A DNA stretch of 64,000 bases from CAVSUB01 sp963816725 (GTDB lineage: Bacteria > Acidobacteriota > Vicinamibacteria > Vicinamibacterales > 2-12-FULL-66-21), in the NCBI GenBank assembly GCA_963816725.1, contig CAWFMC010000013.1:434001-498000 (forward strand), given 5' to 3'. The position numbers and the translations under genes are program-made. Positions 27,214 through 39,085 of this stretch are shown piece after piece. The notes under the pieces are model-generated. The model was given only the letters and a program-made list of their open reading frames with translations. It had not been told where the DNA came from and did not search any database. How positions within the stretch are numbered: the stretch's first letter is position 1; each line of letters opens with the position of its first letter.

Positions 27214-29294
27214 GCGGGCGTGCGCCAGCCTGCCACTGGTCTGCCTGATCGTGGCGACGCTGTCGAGCGATGCCGCGGCGCAGGTCGTGCGGCTCGAAAT
27301 CCTCTCGCGCCAGCCAGCGCCGGCGCAGGCCGCAGGCGCCGCCGGACCGTACGAGATCGTGCGTGGCCGCGTGCACGGCGAGGTGGATCCGCGCGACTCG
27401 CACAACCGCATCATCCAGGACCTCGATCTCGCGCCACGGAATGCGCGCGGCCGGGTCGAGTACGTGGCCACCTTCGCGCTCGCTCGGCCGATCGATCCAA
27501 CGAAAGCGTCGGGCGTGCTGATTTACCAGGTCGTCAACCGCGGCAACGGCGACGTGGCGGCGAACGCCGACGGCGACATCACGCTGGTCAGCGGCTGGCA
27601 GGGCGACGTCGTCCCGACCGCGGCCAATCAGACGATCACGGTGCCGGTCGCCCGGAACGCCGACGGATCGCCCGTCACCGGCCCCGTCCTCGCCCGCTTC
27701 TTCGACGTTCCTCCCGGCACGACGACGATGCCGATCCGTTTGAGCTCGATGGGTAGCGGACCGCCGGTCTATCCGCCGGCTGACGTCAACGAACAGACCG
27801 CCACGTTGACGATGTTTGCGAGCGAGAGTCCGTCCGGCGTGAAGGCGGGCGCCGCCGTGGTGCCGCGCGCGGCCTGGGCGTTCGCGGACTGCCGCACGAC
27901 GCCGTATCCGGGCGTGCCGGATCCGACCCGTATCTGTGTCAAGGACGGCTTCGATCCGGTGAAGCTGTACGAGCTCGTCTACACGGCCCGGGACCCGCTG
28001 GTCCTCGGCCTCGGTCTGGCAGCCACCCGCGACATCGTCTCGTTCTTCCGGCACGACGCCACGGACGCTGCCGGGACGAGCAACCCCGTCGCCGGTCTGA
28101 TCGCTCATGCGATCGCCCTCGGCGACTCGCAGTCCGGGAACTTCATCAAGACCTTCGTCCATCTCGGGTTCAACGAGGATCGCGCCGGCCGGATGGTGTG
28201 GGACGGCGTATTTCCGCGCATCGCCGCACGCCAGACCCCGATGAACTTCCGTTTCGCGCTGCCGGGCGGCGCGGCGACGCTCTATGAGCCGGGCAGCGAG
28301 CCGGTCGTGTGGTGGGGCCGCTACACGGATGTCCGGCGCGGACGCGCCGCGGCCAGCCTGCTCGATCGCTGCCTTGCCTCCAAGACCTGTCCGAAGGTGA
28401 TCGAAGCGTTCGGGTCGACCGAGTTCTGGGGGCTGCGGATGTCACCCGGCCTGATCGGCACCGACGCGAAGGCTGATATCCCCCTGCCGGACAACGTCCG
28501 CCGCTATTACTACCCCGGCACGACGCACGGCGGCGGGCGGGGCGGCTTCCGGATCGAGCCTCCGGCCGGCGGTGCGGGGAGCTGCTCGCTGCCCGCGAAT
28601 CCCAATCCGGAAGCGGATACGACCCGCGCCCTGACGCGCGCGCTCATCGCCTGGGTCGTCTCGGGCACGCTGCCGCCTCCCAGCCGGTATCCACGGCTCG
28701 AGAACGGTGAGCTGGTCGAGGCCACGATGGCGGCGGTCGGCATGCCGAAGCTGCCCGGCCTGACGGTCCAGGGCTCACCGGTGAACCCGGTCCTCGATTA
28801 CGACTTCGGCCCGGGGTTCGTGAAGAACGATCTCTCCGGGATCATCAGCCGCCAGCCGCCCCGCATCGTCCAGGAGATCCCGACGTTCGTGCCGAAGGTC
28901 GACGCCGATGGAAATGAGACCGTGGGGGTGGCGTCAGTCCTCTACCAGGCGCCCCTCGGGACGTATCTGGGCTGGAACCTCACCGCATCGGGCTTCTTCG
29001 CCGGCCGCGGCTGCGGCTTCGTCGGCGGCTACCTTCCGTTCGCGACAACGAAAGCGGAGCGTGAGCGCACCGGCGATCCGCGCCTCTCGGTCGAGGAGCG
29101 CTACGGCACGCTGGAAGGCTACACCTGCGTCGTCGACAAGGCGGTGCGGCAGGCTGTGGCCGAGCGCTTTCTGCTGCCGGCCGACGGCGCGCGCCTGCTG
29201 GACGAGGCGAAGAAGAGCGGTGTACTGCCCGTCGAGGCCGAGAGCACTCCCGCCAATCGCGCGATGGGGCAGGCGCGGTGCGGCGGCGCCCTAG
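27191..29294 (+). CDS. Secreted alpha/beta-hydrolase domain protein, apparent +1 near its end
   Basis: About 700 residues with a signal peptide (LPLVCLIVATLSSDAAAQ). It belongs to the large secreted hydrolase-like family that includes GDSQSGNFIKTFVHLGFNEDRAG (Ser in GDSQSG) and a WWGRYTDVRRGRAAASLLDRC core. The likely catalytic His lies in PGTTHGGG. The family-like sequence stops at LLDEAKKSGVLPVEAE. The given frame then continues for about 140 unrelated codons to 29725, antisense to a zinc-ribbon frame. Removing one base, for example the T near 29279, places a TAG at 29292-29294 and gives a natural end. Substrate unknown; the neighbourhood suggests esters of plant or terpenoid origin. Confidence 0.75.
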
Positions 29295-29344
29295 CAGTGC
29301 ATCTATGGGCTGCTGGACCTGCCAACGGACCGATGCCTTCATCG

Positions 29345-29596
29345 TCAATCGTCGTGCCGGCGGCGCGGGTGGGCCCAGACGTGGCCGCACACGGTGCAGC
29401 GGTAGAAAACATCCGAGCCGGCCAGGAGGATGCGGCTGATGGTGTCCCGCTGGCAGATCGGGCACACGGCCAGCGTATACGGCAGCCCGACCCGGCGTTC
29501 AGGACGATCGACCACAGGTTCACTCCGAAGCCCGATTTGCTCAGGGACCCCAGAACGGCTGAGGTGAATGCTACGCCCTTGCTGAGCTCGCCGCAA
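29345..29596 (-). CDS. Small zinc-ribbon protein (tentative)
   Basis: The minus strand encodes two CxxC knuckles, CPICQ and CTVCGHVW, 17 residues apart, with ILLAGSDVFYRC between them. This is a coherent zinc ribbon, and the plus-strand reading over it has no family signal. The N-terminal 40 residues from the ATG at 29596 do not look conserved, so the true start may be internal (a GTG just before CPIC). Confidence 0.45.
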   Translation of the reverse strand: MRRAQQGRSIHLSRSGVPEQIGLRSEPVVDRPERRVGLPYTLAVCPICQRDTISRILLAGSDVFYRCTVCGHVWAHPRRRHDD

Positions 29597-29752
29597 GCGA
29601 CCGGCGGCCGCGCACGCGAGGAAGGAGCCTGCCGCGCTTCATCGGACAGGGCCTGCAGGCATAATCGATTGGCCTGCCCCCTGAGGCCGGTGCTGGCTAT
29701 CCACGGATCCGGGTCGCCGAAGTAGATGGAGCAGCGTCGTAGCGAGGTCACG

Positions 29753-30964
29753 ATGGGCGTACGCAAGGGGAGCGGGGCCGGGCTGCGACGTGCCCTCGGG
29801 GTGACCGCATCCATCACGGTGGTGACCCTGACGCTGTCGCTGCGCGCGCAGCCGGCGACGCCGTTCGCACCGCTGCCGCTCCACGTCGAGTCGCCGCCGG
29901 ACAATCCGTCCACGCCGGCCAAGGTCGCGCTCGGCCGGCTGTTGTTCTGGGATCCGATCCTGTCGGGCGCCCAGGACATCGCGTGTGCGACCTGCCATCA
30001 CCCGGTTCACGGCTATGCCGACGGCCGCGACCTGCCGATTGGCACCGGCGGAACGGGCATGGGGCCGGCGCGGATCTACCCTGGCGGGATCAATCCGCTG
30101 GTGAAGCGCAACAGCCCGACGATTCTGAACGTCGCGTTCAATGGCATCGACACCGCCGGGCATGTCAGCCCCGCCGACGCGCCGATGTTCTGGGACTCAC
30201 GTACGCGCGGGCTCGAAGCGCAGGCCCTTGTTCCGATCGAATCGCTCGAGGAGATGCGCGGGGGCGCGGGTCCGGACGGGCAGGGCGTGGCCGGCGCAGT
30301 CAGCCGGGTGCGCAGTGTGCGGCGCTATCGGGAGCTCTTCCGGGAGGCGTTCGGCGGGGGCGACGATGCGGTGAGTGCGGTGAACCTGTCGAGGGCGATC
30401 GCGGCGTTCGAGCGATCGCTGGTGAGCTCCGATGCGCCGTTCGACCGTTATCTGCGGGGCGATCAGTCGGCGATGACAGTTCCGGCGCTGCGCGGGATGA
30501 CGGCGTTCATCGAGCATGGCTGCACGCAATGCCACAAGGGGGCGATGCTGTCCGACTATCAGCTGCACGTGATCGGCGTGTCGGACAACTCGAAACTCGG
30601 CGCGGCCGACCCCGGCGCCGAGGGGCGGTTCGCGTTCCGCACGCCGACGTTGAGGAATCTCGCCTTCACCGCGCCATACATGCACAGCGGTCTGATCAAG
30701 GACCTCGGCAGCGCAGTGGGCTTCTACAAGGAGGTGGGCGGCGGCGCGCCGGGCCTCAACCACTTCGATCAGCCGCGCCGCATCAATGGGCACCTGGTGC
30801 TCGGCTCGCCGGTCAGCCGCGACAAGCTCGATCCCTTGTTGCGCCAGGTGAGCGTCAACAACGAGCTCGACGAGCTCGTCGCGTTCCTCAACTCGCTCAA
30901 TGGATCGTTCGACCGATCCGTGCCGGCGCACGTGCCGAGCGGACTGAGGCCGGGCGGGCGCTGA
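29753..30964 (+). CDS. Di-haem cytochrome c peroxidase (MauG/CcpA family)
   Basis: A 403-residue periplasmic protein. After a signal peptide (ending LSLRAQP) come two c-type haem sites, CATCH (low-N haem) and CTQCH (second haem), with FWDSRTRGLEAQALVP and FRTPTLRNLAFTAPYMHSG, the usual substrate/haem-contact segments. It reduces H2O2 with electrons from a small cytochrome or, in MauG-like members, oxidises protein residues. The ATG at 29753 has GAGG a few bases upstream and gives the better signal peptide than the ATG at 29726. Confidence 0.92.
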   Translation: MGVRKGSGAGLRRALGVTASITVVTLTLSLRAQPATPFAPLPLHVESPPDNPSTPAKVALGRLLFWDPILSGAQDIACATCHHPVHGYADGRDLPIGTGGTGMGPARIYPGGINPLVKRNSPTILNVAFNGIDTAGHVSPADAPMFWDSRTRGLEAQALVPIESLEEMRGGAGPDGQGVAGAVSRVRSVRRYRELFREAFGGGDDAVSAVNLSRAIAAFERSLVSSDAPFDRYLRGDQSAMTVPALRGMTAFIEHGCTQCHKGAMLSDYQLHVIGVSDNSKLGAADPGAEGRFAFRTPTLRNLAFTAPYMHSGLIKDLGSAVGFYKEVGGGAPGLNHFDQPRRINGHLVLGSPVSRDKLDPLLRQVSVNNELDELVAFLNSLNGSFDRSVPAHVPSGLRPGGR

Positions 30965-31035
30965 GCGAAGAGCCGCCGGCTGGACCGATCGCGGGAACAA
31001 ACCTTGGCGTTGATGTCTCCGTCTAAGGCTTCTGC

Positions 31036-33594
<2,559 letters not shown>

Positions 33595-33718
33595 CCAGCC
33601 GAGTCAGTCGCGTGAGGCCACCGGCCCGGCTATGATGGAGCCATGCTGGGCCTTGCTCCTGCCCCCCCACCCGCCGCGTTGGGCGCCGATCGCGCCGGGC
33701 GCTGAGATCGTCTCAGGC

Positions 33719-34576
33719 ATGGCGAAATCGACCGGCCGCTCACGTCGCGTCTCCAACGGTCTCGTCGGCCTCGGGTCGGCGGCGGTCCTGACGATCTACG
33801 GCGCCGGCTATCTACGGACCCGTCCGGCGGCCGCCCGGATCGCGCTCGCGGCGGAGCGGCGACCTGTCGCAGCGCCGTACGAAATGCCCGCCCCATCATC
33901 TTCGGGAGAGCCCGCGGCGGTGCGGTCCGAGTTGTCGGCGGCGCCACCGTCGGCCGCCGCCAGCGCACCAGCCACCGCATCACCCGCCGTGACGCCGCCG
34001 CTGTCCGCGCCAGCCCCTGATGCGTCGCCGATCGTGCCGAAGTCGCGGTCAGCCCGCGCGGTGCGTTCGCCGACCGCGAAATCCGCGACAGGGGTTGACC
34101 GGGTCGCGGTCGGCCGGCCAGCGTCGTCTCAGCCCGCGGCCAGCGCGAGATCCGTCGAGGCGCCTCCAGCGGAGCACCTGGCGGCTCCCTCTGCATCGGC
34201 CGAACTGCCCCCGGTCGCCGCTGTGACGCCCGACCCGGTAACGGCTCCGGCAGCGGCGTCGCCCGCGCCGGCGGCCCCGGCCGCAGCTCCGACGGCGACG
34301 ACAGCGGCCGCGCCCCACTGGAAGGACGGGACGTATCTCGGCTGGGGCTCGAGCCGGCACGGCGACATCCAGGCGTCGGTGGAGATTCGCGACGGGCGCA
34401 TCGTGTCCGCCACCATCGCCCAGTGCCTGACCCGTTACTCCTGCTCGTGGATTGCCGCGCTGCCGCCGCAGGTCGCGGCGCGCCAGAGCCCTGAGACCGA
34501 CTACGTCTCCGGCGCCACCCAGAGCACCAACGCCTTCTACTACGCCGTCGTCGAGGCGCTCAGCAAGGCCAAGTGA
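33719..34576 (+). CDS. Membrane-tethered FMN-binding domain protein
   Basis: 285 residues: a short basic N-terminus, one membrane helix (about 14-30), an Ala/Pro/Ser-rich linker of about 170 residues, and an FMN_bind domain (about 205-285). The domain holds the flavinylation motif SGATQST, whose Thr receives FMN through a phosphoester bond added by ApbE. The linker should hold the flavin far from the membrane in the periplasm. The ATG at 33719 fits the helix better than the upstream ATG at 33632. It overlaps apbE by 4 bp (GTGA). Confidence 0.85.
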   Translation: MAKSTGRSRRVSNGLVGLGSAAVLTIYGAGYLRTRPAAARIALAAERRPVAAPYEMPAPSSSGEPAAVRSELSAAPPSAAASAPATASPAVTPPLSAPAPDASPIVPKSRSARAVRSPTAKSATGVDRVAVGRPASSQPAASARSVEAPPAEHLAAPSASAELPPVAAVTPDPVTAPAAASPAPAAPAAAPTATTAAAPHWKDGTYLGWGSSRHGDIQASVEIRDGRIVSATIAQCLTRYSCSWIAALPPQVAARQSPETDYVSGATQSTNAFYYAVVEALSKAK

Positions 34577-35578
34577 CTCACAGCATCCCGGCGATGGGCA
34601 CAATCGTGACCATCGAGGCCCTCGCCGCGGACGCTGACGCCCTTCCGCGGATCGAGCGAGCATTCGACTGGATCCGCCAGGTCGAGGCGACCTGCACGCG
34701 CTTCGAGCCTGACAGCGAAGCGATGCGGCTCACCGCCCAGGTTCGGCACTCCGGTGCCGGTAAGCGACATCCTCTTCGAGGCGGCTCGGTTTGCAGTGGC
34801 GGTAGCCGAGGCGAGCGGCGGCGCCTTCGATCCCACCGTCGGCCACATGCTCCAGGCGCGCGGCTTCAATCGGCATTACCGCACCGGAGAAGCTGCCGCG
34901 AGCACGATGGTGCCCGCGACTGATCCGACCTTTCGCGACGTTCACATCGACGCCGCCAACCGCACGATCACGCTGCTGCGGCCGGTGATCCTCGATCTCG
35001 GCGCGGTCGCCAAAGGCCTCGCGATCGATCTCGCCGCCCGCGAGCTGGCGCCGCTCGCGGACTTCGTGGTCGATGCCGGCGGTGACCTGTATCTGGCGGG
35101 CCGGGGACGCGGCGGCCAGCCGTGGCGCGTCGGCATCCGTCATCCACGCGAAGACGGTCTCTTGCGCCAGCTCACCATCACCGATGCGGCCGTGTGCACC
35201 TCCGGCGATTACGAGCGTCCCGCCCCCGACGGCGGTGACGGCCATCATCTGGTCGATGCCCGCACTGGAGTGTGTGCGCGGACCGTCAGCAGCGCGACCG
35301 TCGTCGCGCCCACCGCGATGGTCGCGGACGCCTTCGCCACTGCCGCGTTCGTGCTCGGGCCGGTGGACGGCATCGCGTTTCTCGAGGCTCAGGACGTCGA
35401 GGGCCTCATCGTGTCCCCGTCATTGGAGCAGCATGCCACCCGAGGGTTCGCAGCGACGTTCGCCGGTCCGGCGATTCTTCGGCACGCCGAAAGGCCTGCT
35501 GATCATCCTGCTCGTCATTCTCGTGGGCGTCGCCGCCGTGATCGACGGCGCCCGGCTGATCGCACCCGGACTGGTTAG
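34573..35578 (+). CDS. apbE: FAD:protein FMN transferase, apparent +1 frameshift
   Basis: ApbE flavinylates Ser/Thr of exported proteins using FAD. The frame starts GTG at 34573 (MGTIVTIEAL, then CTRFEPDSEAMRL) and breaks after AQV. Dropping the C at 34744 joins it to GTPVPVSDILFEAARFAVAV, GGAFDPTVG, DLGAVAKGLAIDLAA and VDAGGDLYLAG, all ApbE signatures. The metal-site HHLVDARTG (normally HI-x-P-x-TG) and AMVADAFATAAFVLG follow. The open frame ends at 35578, overlapping the next gene by about 146 bp, more than usual; the conserved part ends near 35470. Its likely substrate is the FMN-binding protein upstream. Confidence 0.85.
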
Positions 35579-36302
35579 CGCGGTCGCGGCCGCGGTGATC
35601 GTCGACCTGCCGATCCTGCGACTGCGCTCCGGCAAGTGGGACGTCCCGAGCGGAGCGGTCCTGACCGGGATGCTGATCGCGATGGTCCTCAGCCCGCACG
35701 AACCCTGGTACGTGCCGGCCTCCACCTCGATCGTCGCCATCGTCAGCAAGTACCTCGTTCGAACCCGATCGGCCAACGTATTCAACCCGGCCGCGCTTGG
35801 GCTCGTGCTCACCTTCTACGTCTTCGACACGGGACAGAGTTGGTGGGGCGCGCTGCCGGAAGGGCCGCCGCTGGCGTTTGCTGCGCTGCTGCTGACCGGG
35901 ATCTTCATCGCCGACCGGGTGAACAAGATGCCGATGGTGCTGGCGTTTCTGGGCGCCTACTTCGGGCTGTTCACGATCACTGCCTTCGCCGGGGCGCCGG
36001 TCCACGTCGTTGAGATCTTTCGCACGCCGGACGCCCAGGCGGCGCTGTTCTTCGCCTTCTTCATCCTCACCGATCCCCCGACCTCGCCGGTGCGGTATGG
36101 CAACCAGATCGTCTGCGCGCTGATCGTCGCCGGCGTGAGCTTCGCGGTCTTCGAATGGGTCGGTGCGGCCCACTATCTGCTTGCCGGCGTGCTGGCCGGC
36201 AACGTGTGGGAGGCGTGGTCGCGCACCCGCATCGCGAGAGGGCGTCACCGTGCCGGTGGTAAGCGAGCGGCACCCGTTTCGACGGTGCTGATCTCGAGTT
36301 GA
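35433..36302 (+). CDS. RnfD/NqrB-like membrane electron-transfer protein
   Basis: 289 residues with 8-9 membrane segments. Family features are SGKWDVPSGAVLTGMLIAMVLSP, KYLVRTRSANVFNPAALGL, TDPPTSPV and a late membrane region. The usual covalent-FMN motif of NqrB/RnfD (S/D-G-A-T) is not seen, so the flavin is probably carried by the separate FMN-binding protein. Together with that protein and ApbE it forms a minimal flavinylated electron-transfer unit without other Rnf/Nqr subunits. The ATG at 35433 is inside the end of apbE; no better start is visible downstream. Confidence 0.82.
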   Translation: MPPEGSQRRSPVRRFFGTPKGLLIILLVILVGVAAVIDGARLIAPGLVSAVAAAVIVDLPILRLRSGKWDVPSGAVLTGMLIAMVLSPHEPWYVPASTSIVAIVSKYLVRTRSANVFNPAALGLVLTFYVFDTGQSWWGALPEGPPLAFAALLLTGIFIADRVNKMPMVLAFLGAYFGLFTITAFAGAPVHVVEIFRTPDAQAALFFAFFILTDPPTSPVRYGNQIVCALIVAGVSFAVFEWVGAAHYLLAGVLAGNVWEAWSRTRIARGRHRAGGKRAAPVSTVLISS

Positions 36303-36317
36303 TCGCACCCTTCTTCT

Positions 36318-36345
36318 AGTCCCCAGTCCCCAGCCCCTCGCCCCT
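36318..36345. repeat. Heptad array AGTCCCC
   Basis: Four 7-bp units in a row: AGTCCCC, AGTCCCC, AGCCCCT, CGCCCCT. They start 15 bp after the stop of the RnfD-like gene. The unit reads CCCCAGT in another register, and the same unit recurs at 63438-63451. Confidence 0.7.
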
Positions 36346-36382
36346 CAAATGTCCAGATCCTTCATGGTCAGTACAATGAAGC

Positions 36383-36907
36383 ATGGCGGGGCGCATCTGC
36401 TACCACTGCAAACAGCTGGTCGACGAGGGGGAGCCGCATGACTGCTGGACGACCACCGAGTCGGCGCTGACGGAGGATCTGTCCGAGGATCTGCAGGACG
36501 CGTGGCAGCGTCTGCGCGAGGAGGCGGTGGCGCTGGGTGAGCAGCGCGTCTACGCCTCGCACAAGTCGATCATGTTCTCGCGAAAGTCGTGCTACTGCTT
36601 CGTGCGGCCGAAGAAGCAGTTCCTCGAGGTGTGCCTGTTCCTGGGCCGCACCGTCGCCGGCCCGGCGGTGCGGCGCAGCGCGCCGACCTCCGCGACCAAG
36701 ATCGCCCACACGCTGCACATCCGCCACCGAGACCAGGTCGAGGCGCCGCTGACCGACTGGCTGCGCGAAGCCTACGAGTGGTCCGAGCTGGCCGCCACAG
36801 TGAAAGCACGCCGCGCCAGACCGGCGGCAAAGTCGACTACAAAGAAACCGCGCGTGATGAGGAAGCCGAAGAAGAAGACCGGCGCGGTCGCAAAGCGCGC
36901 CAGGTAG
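36383..36907 (+). CDS. DUF5655 domain protein with N-terminal zinc-binding motif
   Basis: 174 residues. The N-terminus CYHCKQLVDEGEPHDCW looks like a small zinc-binding knuckle (C-x2-C-x9-HxC). Residues about 40-135 match DUF5655: ASHKSIMFSRKSCYCFVRPKKQ, LEVCLFLGR, and HTLHIRHRDQVEAPLTDWL. A Lys/Arg-rich tail (RVMRKPKKKTG) suggests nucleic acid contact. Function unknown. It converges on ppk1 with an 18-bp gap. Confidence 0.85.
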   Translation: MAGRICYHCKQLVDEGEPHDCWTTTESALTEDLSEDLQDAWQRLREEAVALGEQRVYASHKSIMFSRKSCYCFVRPKKQFLEVCLFLGRTVAGPAVRRSAPTSATKIAHTLHIRHRDQVEAPLTDWLREAYEWSELAATVKARRARPAAKSTTKKPRVMRKPKKKTGAVAKRAR

Positions 36908-36925
36908 CCCCATCGGGAGGGTACG

Positions 36926-39085
36926 TCAGCCGATGCTGCGGGCTCGAAGCCGAGACGGCTTGTCCGTGCCGGACCACGTATTACCCTCCTCGGCGAGGAA
37001 CGCGGCACTGGCGCGCTCGCGCGCCTGGGCGATCCGCCGGTGCGCTTCGTCCTGCATCAGTTGCTGGACCCGGCACGGCGACTGGCCGGGCTCGGGCGTC
37101 ACGCGCGTGTAGCTGCCGTCGGCGTTCAGCCGGCGCGCCTTGACGGTATCCCGGAACATCGAGCGGAGCGCGTTCAGGACGGTCGCCTTGTGTCCGGGAT
37201 CCTGGACAGGGAACATCAGCTCGATCCGCTTGTCCAGGTTTCGCGTCATCCAGTCGGCGCTGGCCAGATAGACCTGCTCGTCGCCGCCGTTCAGGAAGTA
37301 GTAGGCGCGGGCGTGCTCGAGAAAGCGGTCGACCACCGAGATCACGTCGATGTGCTCGCTGATCCCCGGCAGTCCCGGGCGAAGCGCGCAGATGCCGCGG
37401 ACGTTGAGGTGGATTCGCACCCCGGCCTGCGAGGCCGCGTAGAGCGAGGTGATGATCTCCTCGTCGATGAGCGAGTTCATCTTGGCGACGATCTCGGCCG
37501 GCTCGCCAGCCTCCGCCCGGCCCCGTTCCCGGTTGATCAGGCGGACAAACCGGCGGCGAAGATCGGTCGGCGCCATGACGAGCTTCTTCATTTTCGGCGG
37601 ATCGGAATAGCCGGTCAGCGTATTGAAGAAGGCCGAGGCGTCCTCGGCGAACGCCGTGGCCGCGGTCATCAGGCCGAAGTCGGTGTAGATCCGCGCGGTG
37701 CGCTCGTTGTAGTTGCCCGTCCCGACGTGCACGTAGCGGCGCAGGCCGTCCGGAGTGCGCCTGACGATCAGGCAGATCTTGGCGTGGGTCTTGTACCCGC
37801 GGACCCCATAGATAACGTGCGCTCCGGCGGCCTCGAGCGCGCGCGCCCAGCGGATGTTACGCTCTTCGTCGAAGCGCGCAGTCAACTCGACCAGGACCGT
37901 TACCTGTTTGTTGGCCTCGGCCGCCCGCTGCAGGCTGGCGATCATCGGCGACCCGACACTGACGCGATAGAGCGTCTGTTTGATCGCCAGGACGTCCGGA
38001 TCCTCGGCCGCCTGCTCGAGCAGCGCGACCACCGGATCGTAGGCGTCGTACGGGTGGTAGAGCAGCACGTCGCGCTCGTCGATCATCGAGAACAGATCCG
38101 GATGCGCCGCGCCGGCCAGCATCGCCGCCGGCACGAGCGGCGGATCCCGGAGGTCCTCGTAGCCGGGAATCTCCGTCAAGCCGGCGAGCACCCGGAGGTC
38201 GACCGGACCCGGCACCGCATAGACGTTGCCGGCCTCCAGCTCGAGCCGCTGGCGCAGCAGGAGCACCAGCTCCTCTGACGCCGAGGCTTCGATCTCGAGC
38301 CGGATCACGTCGCCGCTGCGCCGCCGCCTGATCTCACGCTCGACCAGCTCCAGATGGGTGCGGCCCCCTTCGTCGTCGAGATCGATCTCGGCGTCCCGCG
38401 ACAGGCGGATCACCGCCGATTCGAGCACCGCCTGCCCCGAGAAGAGTTGTGGCAGGTGTGCGCCGATGATGTCCTCGAGCAGGACGAACGAATAGCCAGA
38501 GCTGTCGGCCACCGGCACGAGGCGGGGGAGTCCGGCTGGCACCTGCACGATCGCCAGCCGCGCGGCGGTCTCGCCCGGGCTGGGGGCGAGACGCAAGGCG
38601 AGATTCAGGCTCAACGAGGCGAGCAGCGGGAACGGTCGCGACTCGTCGATGCCGAGCGGGGTCAGGACCGGGAGCACACTGGTACGGAAGTAGGCGTTGA
38701 GCGCCAGGGCACGATCTCCGAGGCTGGCCGTCGGCCACAGCCGGATGCCTCGCTCGGCCAGCTTGGGCAGCAACTCGTCCCGCGTCAGCGCATAGAGGCC
38801 CGTGACGAGCGCATGCGTCCGCTGCCGGATCAAGCGAAGCTGCTCGGCGGCGGTCAAGCCCGCGAGGTCACGCGACTCGTCGCCGGCCGCGACGGCCTCC
38901 TCCAATGCGGCCACCCGCACCATGAAGAACTCGTCGAGATTCGACGAGGCAATCGCCACGAACTTGACGCGCTCGAGCAGCGGCGTGGTGGGATCGGCCG
39001 CTTCTTCGACCACCCGTTCGTTGAACGCGAGCCACGACAGCTCGCGGTTCAGGTAGAGCGCGCTGGTGATCACGTTGGTGGTCAT
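36926..39085 (-). CDS. ppk1: Polyphosphate kinase 1
   Basis: 719 residues, full length. It transfers the gamma phosphate of ATP to polyphosphate, reversibly. It has N-domain start NRELSWLAFNERVVEEA and SSNLDEFFMVRV, and the catalytic phospho-His in GYKTHAKICLIVRR. HVGTGNYNERTARIYTDFG and FNTLTGYSDPP follow, with the C2 domain containing IHLNVRGICALRPG and ASADWMTRNLDKRIE. The ATG overlaps the stop of ppx by 4 bp, so kinase and phosphatase are made from one message and probably in fixed ratio. Confidence 0.96.
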   Translation of the reverse strand: MTTNVITSALYLNRELSWLAFNERVVEEAADPTTPLLERVKFVAIASSNLDEFFMVRVAALEEAVAAGDESRDLAGLTAAEQLRLIRQRTHALVTGLYALTRDELLPKLAERGIRLWPTASLGDRALALNAYFRTSVLPVLTPLGIDESRPFPLLASLSLNLALRLAPSPGETAARLAIVQVPAGLPRLVPVADSSGYSFVLLEDIIGAHLPQLFSGQAVLESAVIRLSRDAEIDLDDEGGRTHLELVEREIRRRRSGDVIRLEIEASASEELVLLLRQRLELEAGNVYAVPGPVDLRVLAGLTEIPGYEDLRDPPLVPAAMLAGAAHPDLFSMIDERDVLLYHPYDAYDPVVALLEQAAEDPDVLAIKQTLYRVSVGSPMIASLQRAAEANKQVTVLVELTARFDEERNIRWARALEAAGAHVIYGVRGYKTHAKICLIVRRTPDGLRRYVHVGTGNYNERTARIYTDFGLMTAATAFAEDASAFFNTLTGYSDPPKMKKLVMAPTDLRRRFVRLINRERGRAEAGEPAEIVAKMNSLIDEEIITSLYAASQAGVRIHLNVRGICALRPGLPGISEHIDVISVVDRFLEHARAYYFLNGGDEQVYLASADWMTRNLDKRIELMFPVQDPGHKATVLNALRSMFRDTVKARRLNADGSYTRVTPEPGQSPCRVQQLMQDEAHRRIAQARERASAAFLAEEGNTWSGTDKPSRLRARSIG

